64,000 nucleotides of DNA from Halichondria panicea (Eukaryota > Porifera > Demospongiae > Suberitida > Halichondriidae): positions 7,263,273 through 7,327,272 of the forward strand of contig NC_087378.1 in assembly GCF_963675165.1 (NCBI RefSeq), in the 5' to 3' direction. This document shows positions 1-9,800 of the stretch, piece after piece. The notes below the pieces were generated by a model. That model was not told the DNA's origin. It saw nothing but the letters and a program-made list of their open reading frames with translations, and searched no databases. The position numbers and the translations under genes were made by a program. Within the stretch, counting starts at the first letter, position 1. Every line of letters starts with the position of its first letter.

Positions 1-1969
1 CATACGTGCAAACTAACAGCATAAACCACACACAGTAAGTGAATATTCACTATTAAGCTACAGGTAGAACTGTGAACATCATAGTATGCGTACACACTCC
101 AATATACACAGGCAACAGGAATTTTACCAAACTAGTAATATGTGATTTAAGATGGAAGGCATTTCCAAACCGAACTTGATATTACACGCATAAAGCTACA
201 GTGTATATGGAGTATGGGATTTGACTCACCAGAGAGAAAGAGGACAATTGCGACAGAGTTGCAGATGGCAAACCAATGGATCTGTACGTCACTCATCTGA
301 AGGTAGATGTCCCAACGTGATGCCCAGGCAACGTCACTAGCCTGCCACACCACGGTGTACGTGAACATCACACTAGTCTTAGCTGGAGGGGACATAGCAG
401 GAGAAATATCATACACACTGTTCTCTTAGCTTAATGGTAAAGCAATCAAGATTCTAGAGTCACATACTACAGTTGGGTTAGACACAAACACAGGGATGAT
501 ACTGCACAAGACCATCATTGCAAATGTTCAACCTTACAGTTACTACGAGCATTCATCCACTTACTTCCTTTCTGTAGTTGCAGGACACTGGTTTGCTCGC
601 TATTGAGTTTACAATGCTTCCTATCTTCAGACTTAACGTCGGCCATAGGGACACCCTGGTCGTTGTTAGGGGTAACACTCATCATAGAGTCCATGGAGTA
701 ACTCTTTGTCTCCACCTCAAACCCCACAACACGATACACAGGTTCCCTGAGGGAGCGGATACACGTGTACATTTCCGTATTACTAGAATACTTTGCTGGT
801 GAAAAACCTTTGCGAGTGAGCCAAATCAGCACCCTTTGCGATGTAACTATTGCGTTCTGGCAAGGATGGTGTGTATTAATTTACTAGTAATTTAGGTTTT
901 GCTGCAAATGGATCAACTCTCGCAAAGTGTTTGATGCTCGCAAAACATTCTAGTAATACTGTCATTATGCAGCACATGGTGGCCAAACTGTGTAGTATAG
1001 TATAGTACAGGCTCATAGAGATTGCTATGTACCAAAAGCACTACAGATAATTATGACAACAAGAAAAAGCTTTGGCAAAGGCTGTGTGTATCTGGCCTGC
1101 ATTCGTGCTATTTCAGGTACTATTGTACTATTCGGTTAACTTACGCATCGGCCCCCTTGAGATCGTGGTACTTGATGACAATCGTGAGGTGGTTGTTGAG
1201 AATGTACTTGTCGTTACTAATAAAGCCAAGCTTGTAGCCATCTTCATATTGTAACTCGTTTGTCTTGAGGTTCTTAAACACTGAGGCAGCTGGAAGATTG
1301 TCTGCTATCCTGCAAACAAAAAGAAAGAATAAATTCACAGACAGACATTTTTAGAGTGGGGAAAAAATATTCACAACATTTTTTTAGGTGCCACTTTATA
1401 TATAGTTTCTCACATATGTACAGTGTAGTCCTCGTCAATTTTCTCAATAAACATATCCGTCTGCTCTGAAGTGAGATCGACAGTACACAATACTTTGCAG
1501 TCCACTGATTCACGGATACGCAGCTGTGTACGTATATGTATGAAGTCGTAAATGTAATGTACACGTGTATCCCTGACAACACAGCTATGAGTTAGAAAAG
1601 ATCGAAACTTGATATTTACATTCCAATTTATTCGTTTGGCTGCCAAATACTTACGTGACATTGTATGATAGGCTCTTAAAATACTCCCTCACTTATAAAA
1701 TGAATCACATCGTTAAAGCCAGTACGCTTAACTAGGATTGGCACAACTTTTGTTTCGATACTTTTTGGTGCTTTCTAGAAATATTATCTGTGATAGTACA
1801 ACTCTCACCATATATGGAGTGTTCACAATCCTGTCCCCTCTTAGAACCTCACCTGAATGGGTACGAATAGTCAATGAATAATGGTAGACTATACTAAAGG
1901 AAAGGCGTTTCCAAACAAATCGCAATACAAAGCAGTGATTTGGGGACTATCAATAGTTATACCCGGTAC

Positions 1970-2027
<58 letters not shown>

Positions 2028-2479
2028 CCCGGTACACTGATACATGCAATTACGCATTTAATCAACCACTGAATTCAAGCAGGACTGTTGTGTTGTGTGT
2101 GTATGTATCTATATACCGAGATTGAGCTTTTTGTAGTGCATCTTTTCGTCAGCGGGTCGACAGAATGGGAGAGAGTAGTACTCATAGGGCAGCTGTGTCT
2201 TCACGCTGGTCATCTTCACAGCCTATGGGGATCATGAATATTTTAATCTTGATCGTCGAGTAGTGTGCATTAATAGGAAACGTGAATCGACTGAAAAGAA
2301 CAACTGCATAGCATGGTTTAGTCTCTCTCTATGGTACTCACTTTGACTATTAGCTCTTCTCCCCCATGGAACTCAGCAGGGGCCACTCCAGGAATGTAGA
2401 AACCATTGGATAGGCAGATTTGAAGAGTAAAGAGACTGCAAATTATCAGAGACTTCATGCCAAATACGTTATCTCCCAT
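1..2479 (-). CDS. TM9SF4: TM9SF4-like nonaspanin, N-terminal part (runs off left edge)
   Basis: Transmembrane 9 superfamily protein of the endosome/Golgi membrane. Seven exons join in frame: 2342-2479, 2117-2222, 1809-1852, 1414-1523, 1145-1309, 565-746 and 230-382; the last ends in a donor and the remaining multi-span half lies beyond position 1. The ATG at 2479 starts a signal peptide (hydrophobic core about residues 9-24) followed by FYIPGVAP. Family landmarks in order are [50 protein letters not shown], and [19 protein letters not shown] leading into the first membrane span (VLFLSG). The MSDVQIHWF form is typical of TM9SF4 rather than TM9SF2, whose equivalent stretch differs. Family members help sort membrane proteins; that role is from family knowledge. 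The gene is head-to-head with the protease at 2698, 218 bp between start codons. Confidence 0.92.
777..959. repeat. MITE, GTATTACTAGAAT family, copy 1
   Basis: Short element in a TM9SF4 intron with inverted ends GTATTACTAGAATACTTTGC and, on the other strand, GTATTACTAGAATGTTTTGC. The interior contains cctttgcga, attgcgttctggcaagga and gtttgatgctcgcaaaac blocks that recur at 20835-21046, 51881-52240 and, inverted, 53609-53773. No coding capacity. No clear target-site duplication was found, so the exact mobilising superfamily is open. Confidence 0.75.
1971..2024. repeat. (TG)n microsatellite
   Basis: A pure TG dinucleotide run of about 50 bases lies in a TM9SF4 intron. It is bracketed by two copies of ataccCGGTACACTG, which suggests slippage or duplication around the tract. 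Confidence 0.95.
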
Positions 2480-2697
2480 TGACTAGTGACCCTTGGAAAG
2501 CTTTGGAGTGCCAGCAAGTATTAAGTCCAGTACTTCTTCAACTTTGCTCTGTGGAATATTAAGGATCCAATACTATTTCAACGTTTCTCTTACTTTTCGC
2601 TAATAGAGAGAGCAAAGTGGCACATGCGCACTAGATAGCAGAAGTCAGCAAGTGGGAGTGTCTGGGGCTGCTTGGCTTTGTGGAATGCTCTTCTTTC

Positions 2698-3903
2698 ATG
2701 GCCAAGTCTGCGATAGAAGCTGTTAGTTTTCCACATTCCACTTTCCCAGACACAAGGGTGCAAGTGGATCCTGCTACATCTCCTCCCTATAATTGGATAT
2801 GCTCTCTGGATATAACAGATGCCTATGGAGATAAATGGGCTGGCACTGGCTTCGCAATCAACCTTCCAAATGCCAAATACGAAGTGATTGTCACTGCTGG
2901 TCATTGTACTTACATCAAAGGAGACTATGCTTCAAGCATTATTGTGCAATTCCCTGGAGAAGAGTTCGCTCGAACTATTTACAAGAATGGTTTCTATGCT
3001 TCACCTGAATACATCAAACATGGTGACGTAGAAAACGATGATTATGGCCTCATACTAATTCCGAAAAGTAGAGATGTTATCGGTGGATTTGGATGGTCTG
3101 CTGATATTGAAGATACGGAGCTTGACAAGTGTTCTGTAACAAGCTGTGGCTATCCTACTGATAAACCAGCAGGCACTTTGTGGGTCACCGGAGGAAGAGT
3201 TACAAGCTACACCGAAAAGCGTATCTTCTACGAAAACAATTCGATCCGAAAGCAAAGTGGAAGCCCTGTGTATACATGGCATAAGGGATATTGGACGGTT
3301 GTTGGGGTCCACAGCAACGGAGGCTCCCCAAATTCTGCTTCACGATTCACAATTCAGGTGATATCGTGTTTTCTCAAGCAAATGCAATGCAAGAAAACAC
3401 TAAAATCTGTGCATTTTCCAGACGTGTACATTCGATGTGATGCAAGTGATGTAAAGGAATCTACAGGACCTGGAGGAGGGACAGTCAACTGTCAATACAA
3501 GCCACCACAATGTTGGGAGCAATTCTATGTCATCCCACTGGAAATGCCACCGTCGTTGGTTAAACAACCAATCCGCAAAGTAGTCATTGAAAGTGCAGAA
3601 TGGAAGAATGCCTTTCTTCGACTGGAGGACAAACAGATGACAGAATTCAGAAGCTGTGGTGGAGGTAAAGTGAATCTTCAGTTTGGAGCAATGTCTTACG
3701 AACAGTTCATTCTCAAAGAAGAAGGTCCAGATGATGTGTACTCAATCGTAAGTATTGTTTTCCCTCATTGCCGTATTCGAGTCGATGGAAAAAGAGTGAC
3801 AAGTTGGCTAGCTTCTGGTAGCGGCACTGTGAATTGCCAGTATTTTGGTGATGTGAATGTTCCTGCTAAGGAGTTTGAAAAGATACAGATCAAACAACTT
3901 TGA
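2698..3903 (+). CDS. V8/trypsin-like serine protease with beta-trefoil-like C-terminal repeats, intronless
   Basis: Chymotrypsin-fold peptidase of the V8/glutamyl-endopeptidase type in one uninterrupted 401-codon frame. The first ATG in the open frame is at 2698; the frame is open back to 2635 without another ATG, so an unseen 5' exon could exist. Catalytic residues from this start are His69 (TAGHCTY), Asp115 (DDYGLIL) and Ser187 (KQSGSPVY, in place of the trypsin GDSGGP). The N-terminal RVQVDP...SPPYN and GTGFAI segments fit V8-like enzymes. After about residue 240 come three repeats of the type x-I-R-x-D...GGGTVNCQ...EQF (about 242-281, 304-338 and 356-398), resembling fascin/actin-crosslinking beta-trefoil blades. 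No signal peptide is visible. Substrate is unknown. The gene is divergent from TM9SF4 and converges on NIPP1, 173 bp away. Confidence 0.8.
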   Translation: MAKSAIEAVSFPHSTFPDTRVQVDPATSPPYNWICSLDITDAYGDKWAGTGFAINLPNAKYEVIVTAGHCTYIKGDYASSIIVQFPGEEFARTIYKNGFYASPEYIKHGDVENDDYGLILIPKSRDVIGGFGWSADIEDTELDKCSVTSCGYPTDKPAGTLWVTGGRVTSYTEKRIFYENNSIRKQSGSPVYTWHKGYWTVVGVHSNGGSPNSASRFTIQVISCFLKQMQCKKTLKSVHFPDVYIRCDASDVKESTGPGGGTVNCQYKPPQCWEQFYVIPLEMPPSLVKQPIRKVVIESAEWKNAFLRLEDKQMTEFRSCGGGKVNLQFGAMSYEQFILKEEGPDDVYSIVSIVFPHCRIRVDGKRVTSWLASGSGTVNCQYFGDVNVPAKEFEKIQIKQL

Positions 3904-4076
3904 AGTAGCTGATCACATAAGTACAACATAGATAATTATAACTGATATATAGACAATTTTACGAAGATAATAATTATTATAATTTGTATATATATATTAT
4001 AGTCTTTTGACATATTTTTTTCATTGTTCATTTAAGTAATTTAGAAGCAAATAATGGTAAAATTAATACAGATTGA

Positions 4077-6672
4077 TCAAATAAGTAAATGAGCAGGTTT
4101 TTTGCCTGGCCAAGACTCTTTGGCATATTTTTTCTTTCTATGTTCATCTGAGCTAAATAGTGAAGGCATAGCTATGTCAGTCTGAGAGGAGTCCCAAGTC
4201 ATGGCAGCAGCAATAGGCTTTGAGGCTTGCTGCGCCTTGACCATCAAGTCAGTTGGGTTTGCCACAGGGGGTGCTGTAATGATAGAGCATACAGTGATGT
4301 TAAAAATTGATAGTATAAACGTCCAGTTTTTTTGCCACTGGATTGGGTTTTAGATACAGATGACAAAATTACCTACAGTGTAGGTATACTTAGACGGAAG
4401 TACATGCTAACACACAGTATGTACTGTACTGATCAGGTAAGTACTAGCCCCAGCATAATACAACGTAACGGCACTGCTCACCTGCAGATATGGTTTTGGC
4501 GAAGAAGGTGGAGCCTGCAGAGTAGCCAGCCAGTGTGGGGGTTGAGGGGGAGGGGGTGTCAGCATAGAGAGCTGTGGGGGAGCTCAGAGGCTGCTTGAAC
4601 TTGTTGAACTTTACCCCAGGGCTTGTGGGACTAACAACATGAGCCTCTCCGTCAGACAGCTTCCTTTTCTGGAGGTGGAAAAGGTGAGGTAATAGTTGAC
4701 ACCACACATATGAACAATCTCCCATCAGAAAGAATGACATTAGAAGTTGTGAACAGTACGTACAATGGGAAGGGGGGAGGGTCTCAGCAACCTTGCAAAC
4801 ATTTTCTAAAACCACGGTAATTACATACAACCCTGATCAGAGGAGGTATGACATGAGTACCTCGATTAGGCTTGGTCACGTGCAAAATTTAACAGTAAAG
4901 TCATTGTTGCATGTGACTAATTAACTCTATTTCAGCCTATAGTCGAGGTACTCGTGTCGGACCTCCTCTAGCTCTGAACACTGATACAGCTAATAGATGG
5001 CTACCCTACATACCTGCAGGGCCTACTTGTCACAGGGACAGATTCCAACCAAACGTGCTCACCTTTGTAGGAATGATGGTTGTCTGCACCATATTCCTGA
5101 ACCTGCCAATGGTTGGGTCAATGTCCTCAGGGTTGATGATCTCCTCCTCATCGGCAAATGAGATAGATAGAGGGTGCTGCTTACGTTTGTGTGACAAATC
5201 CTTCTCTGATATGCCCACCATTGAGATCTGTCTATTGTGAGCTGTGTTGAACTGAGTCAGGTCCTGGAGGGAGGAAACAACAAAGATTAGTACAACTGTA
5301 ATAGAACATTATGACCCATTCCAAATTTGAGATTTGAGCATGTCATCTGAACGCAGAGGAGGTACCACGAGTACCTCGATTTAGCAATTAGCCTCTGCAA
5401 TAACGAGCGTGGGCGGATAATTAGACGCCCACGCTCAACGTTATTGCAGAGGCTAATTGCTTAATCGAGGTATTTGTGAACGGGCTCCTTTTAAGCTTTC
5501 AAAAATCAGAAAATCATTGAGACCATCAGAACTCTAGTTACAGAGCCGAATCTATGTACAACATAAAATTACTATATGCAAAAGTTCCTACACAACTATT
5601 TCACCCACATCGAGGTCATTGTCAAGCTCCGGTAGTCCCAGCAGTGTCCCTCCCTCAACCCCCTCCTCGTCTCCTTCACTCGTTATCAGGGGGAGCACCA
5701 CGGGGGGTCTCTCTCGGAGGACGTACGTACGAGTGGAAGCACCAAAACTGAGTGTGCTGTCCAATGGGACTTGTGTGGGCTTGTGGGCCTCCAGTCGCAT
5801 GCTACCAATGAAGGTGCCATGAGCTGGGGAAATTATAAATTATAGCCCATTATTTTTTTCTTCACGGATGGAACATTTCAATCCGAAAGCAATCACTGAT
5901 TTTTAAACACATTATTAGATAGGTATTGAAAAGGGCTATAAAATGCATCTTAATGGTGAAAATGCACAATCCTAACTCAGCACTCAAAGTAACTATCAAA
6001 ACAGGGTCCATTCGGAAAGGCTGTCATTATTGTCAGTACTACAACACAGTTAACGACTAATCTTAAAAGTCCATGCATTCTTCAACAACGACTAATCTTA
6101 AAAGTACATGCATTTTTCAACACCTCCTTCTTTAGTGGCTACGAAACCATTTTAATGTTCTCTAGTTATGACCACTTCGAATTACCTACAAAACTGAGAC
6201 CCTCCTGTGCACCATAAAATACAATCACTAACGGACCAACAAACAGTACACCAATTTTAATAAAAAGCGCACTTACTGCTTCCCAGATCAATAAGAAATG
6301 GTCTCTTCAAGTGTTTGTGATAAACTAGTGCAGAGTGTTGCCGTGAGCAACTCTGGTGGGGAAGGGGGAAGTCGCAGCTCTCTTTGGCACGACCAAATAT
6401 GTAGCAATTCTTCTCGTCAAGTAACAGTTTCTATGGTGATGTGCGTAGCATAGCGTACATAGCGTACATGTCATATTACAATAGTTATAACTAACCTGCA
6501 AAACACTTCCATTCTTGACGACATCAAGATGCAGTCCAGTAGGAGCAACCCCAGCCCTGTACACAATTTAATATACTAACTATGCCTTACTGTATCATTG
6601 GCAACTTGCATGAGCTTATCTTTACAATGATTCTTACCATGAGGGCACTTTAAAGTCCTGATCAGAGGTCAT
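4077..6672 (-). CDS. PPP1R8: Nuclear inhibitor of protein phosphatase 1 (NIPP1)
   Basis: Nuclear regulatory subunit that tethers PP1 to spliceosomal and chromatin targets. The ATG at 6672 opens a short exon (6638-6672) spliced to 6496-6556, giving PSWAGVAPTGLHLDVVK, very close to the vertebrate N-terminus. The FHA domain follows in exons near 6290-6420 and 5590-5830, with IFGR, SCSRQHSALVYH, AHGTFIG and STLSFGASTR. The exon near 5072-5262 carries EEIINPEDIDPTIGRFRNM next to the PP1-docking RVxF site, here SISF after a KRKQ basic patch. The exon near 4485-4680 is a Ser/Thr/Pro-rich linker. The last exon (4077-4275) ends KKYAKESWPGKKPAHLLI, the conserved C-terminal PP1-inhibitory tail. Introns contain two inverted-repeat elements (4838-4971 and 5354-5491). 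Confidence 0.95.
4838..4971. repeat. MITE, CAGAGGAGGT family, copy 1
   Basis: Inverted-repeat element in a NIPP1 intron. The left end CAGAGGAGGTATGACATGAG and the right end (reverse complement AGAGGAGGTCCGACACGAG) both continue into TACCTCGA. No coding content and no clean target duplication at this copy. Confidence 0.75.
5354..5491. repeat. MITE, CAGAGGAGGT family, copy 2
   Basis: The left end CAGAGGAGGTACCACGAG pairs with a decayed right end. The internal arms TTAGCAATTAGCCTCTGCAA and their complement are nearly perfect around a GGGCG-rich centre, so the transcript could form a long hairpin inside the NIPP1 intron. Confidence 0.75.
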
Positions 6673-6895
6673 ACTTCACTGCCATCTGCTTTCAATTCTA
6701 ATTCTTTAATTCCTACTGGAGCACATCGAGAAGGTGTGTAGCTTTGAGCTCCACCCTCTTTGCAGAATGGAAGCAAAAGTGAGACCTTTTTTGTTAGCAC
6801 TTCAGTGCTAGTGGCTTATGCAGTAGTAGCAGCTTTATTACAGTTAGTGCAAAATTATGCACTGAATGTAGTAGAGGCATCTAGATCTAGTGGAG

Positions 6896-9800
6896 ATGCA
6901 CAAGAAGAACCAAGTGTCTCCTGAGATTTCTTCCCCTGCCAATGGCTGGCAAGAAGGGGACACTCCACACTCCTCTAGCCAAGATGATGATGCAGGGAAT
7001 ACTGTAAAGAGAGTGAGGCCCAAAGCACGGCGTTTCAAACGCTATTCTAGACACTGGTCAGGTACAGAGGCATCTGCTAGATTTAGCAGCAACACAGGAG
7101 CCAGTTCACCATCCACAGTGACACAAGTACTGGAAGAACACTCTGATGATGGAGAAGAAGCTGGTGGCCATACTCAAGCTGCTATACTGACGTATTTTCT
7201 GCAGATTTTAAACAGCGAGACTGATATCGACTTCACTTACATTGAACACCTACTCTCAAATGGAGCCGATATTGATTCTACTGATGAATCTACTGGAATA
7301 ACTGTTATGCACAAAGTGGCTGAAAATTGGAATGTCACTGTCGCCCAGTTCCTCTATGATAGAGGGAGTGATATTCACCGTGCAGACAACACTGGTAAAA
7401 CTCCTCTGCACATTGCTGCTGGGATCAATCATCGAGACATGGTTGTATGGCTGATCAGGCAAGGTGCCGATGTGGAAGCCAGGACGAATGTTGAGAAGCA
7501 AACTCCAGTTCATCATGCAGCTAGGAGCGACGCTGTGCTTGCACTTGAAGCCTTGATTCAGAGCGGAGGTGAGCTACTCCACAGTTACTAACTGTCTGGA
7601 TTTTAGCTAGTGCTTGAAAAAGCTTTAGGAAACTATCCTAATCCGTGTAAAATGCTACATACTCTGTTTTGCTAAGTATTGCCTCTACAATCCCAGAGGC
7701 AATCTCCTTTAGTGTACTGTGGCTAAGAGCCGGGTTTAGCTACATTTCCTCAGGTAACTATGAAACAAAGGATTACAAAGGGAGGACTCCACTGTACCTG
7801 GCGGCAGAGCTGGATAGAACGTTGGTGGCCAACTTCTTAATATCGCTGGACACCCCTGCAAAATGCACAGTCACTGATAATGCTGGTAGCCATGTCATAA
7901 CAAGCATGATTAGGACTATGCCTGAAGTGGTGAGCATAAAAATGTCAGCCTTACACACTAGAAGCTTATTGGTACACAACGCTAACACAATAGCCACTTT
8001 CATCATCGTAGCACCTCATAATAACACAACTATATATATGCATGCATTAATTTATCACTGCAAGATTGTTTTGTTATCTCTATGATTACAGGCATCCCAG
8101 TCTCTGAACCAGCTGCACAAGCTTGCACCGGCTGACAGGAAATAGTATTTCATCCTGAGTAACTTGGAGCACAGCCTGGGAGATTACCATGCAGCCAAGG
8201 GAATCAAATCACCAGTGAGACATAATACTATCCACCAATGGCTTAGATTCCGCATATGTAGTTTGAGATGGCGGTGGAGGAGAGTAGATATGAGATACTC
8301 ACACACACGGTCATGGAAGAACTGATCAAACAGAAATGGAAGTATTGTGTGCGATGGTACTACTATACCTACCTGGGGCTTTATTTTCTCTTCTTAATCT
8401 CCTGGTCTGTTCTCATCTCATTCCCTTCTGTACAACTCAAGCACTGTTATGTCTTCCCCACTGACACATGGAGGATTGTGGTAGAGGTACAAATTCACTT
8501 AGTGGAGTTAAGGATCTTTACCCATTAATCTTTTACTACTGTTATTAAGGTATTTTAGCGTGATGCTCTTTACCATCTCTCACATGCTGAACAGATCATA
8601 GCCTTGGGGACCTACATTCACCAGGTTGCTGAAGAAATTGCTGAGATTATAAGGTCTCACTTAAAGCATAAGGTAAGATTACACAAACAGCATTTTTCAA
8701 AATAAAATAACAAATCATTGTCTCTTGTTGGTCCTTTGCAGAGGTACACTTCATTTCGTCGGAGAACGCTACAGGATGACCTCGAGAATGCGGACATTTC
8801 CTTACCAGAAGAGAGGAAGTATCTCTTGTCTGAACTGGAGAGCACTAAGAAGAGCCCCCCAAACTATTTCAAAGAGCCATGGAATATCATCGACATTATT
8901 ACCTATGTGGCTCTGCTCGTTGTGATTCTTCTGCACATAGCGGACATTGCAGTGCATACGACTGAGCTGGCAGTGTGGACTGCAAGGTATCTGTGTGTAT
9001 GGTATATTGGCACGTGATAACTGTGTCTATATAGACTTAATTAAGAGCTGGTTTTGTAATCCAACTCTTTCATTGTCCCTAATATGAGCTTCTATTGTCC
9101 AATGTACTCTCTGTAGCTGTAATTGACGAGCTCTATAATAATTATTATTATGTTATTGTGTGTTTGAATCAGTACTGCATTACGTGCTTTGCAGCTCACT
9201 TGCAAGTTTGGGGGAGAATAGTAAAATGCCAAAAACTACTGAGATGATAGTTACATAAGTAAACCATGGCAACCACTCTACCGAAGGTGTTATATAAACT
9301 GTTACATGTACTTGTTTGCAGTTTACCTTTGTCCCAAGTGTGTGCTGCGAAGCACAGTATATACGTGGAGTATCAGAAAAGGAGTATCCAATTTCCAAAC
9401 AATTTTGGTTTAGATCAAAGTTGTCAATTTTGTCAAAATACCAATGAGCAATGGATATTATGTACAGCTGTATACTCATTACTCTTGCCTGATATAACTG
9501 GGTTCTCAAGTTCTCAGCAGTTTCAACTAGCCAGACCAATCTACAATCAATATTTAGAAGCTCTATACTAGTCTATACATCAATAGAGAGCTGATTGATG
9601 TATTTAACAGCACAATGCTATTTGCATGTTTACAAGAGTTCCTAATGAAGTCTTGTATACAGGTATAGGAACTTTAAAAACATGCATAGCATTCTGCTGT
9701 TAAATACATCTCACGTAGCTCTCTATTACCTTAAATACAGGTTCTCGTGTGCTGCTGTTCTTCTGATTTGGGTCCGACTGCTCAACCTAGTGAGAGCTCT

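Noticed and set aside
412-480. tRNA-like stretch TTAGCTTAATGGTAAAGCA
   Set aside because: The D-arm-like hairpin is present but no five-pair anticodon stem and no acceptor pairing could be found, so it is not called as a tRNA or mitochondrial insertion.
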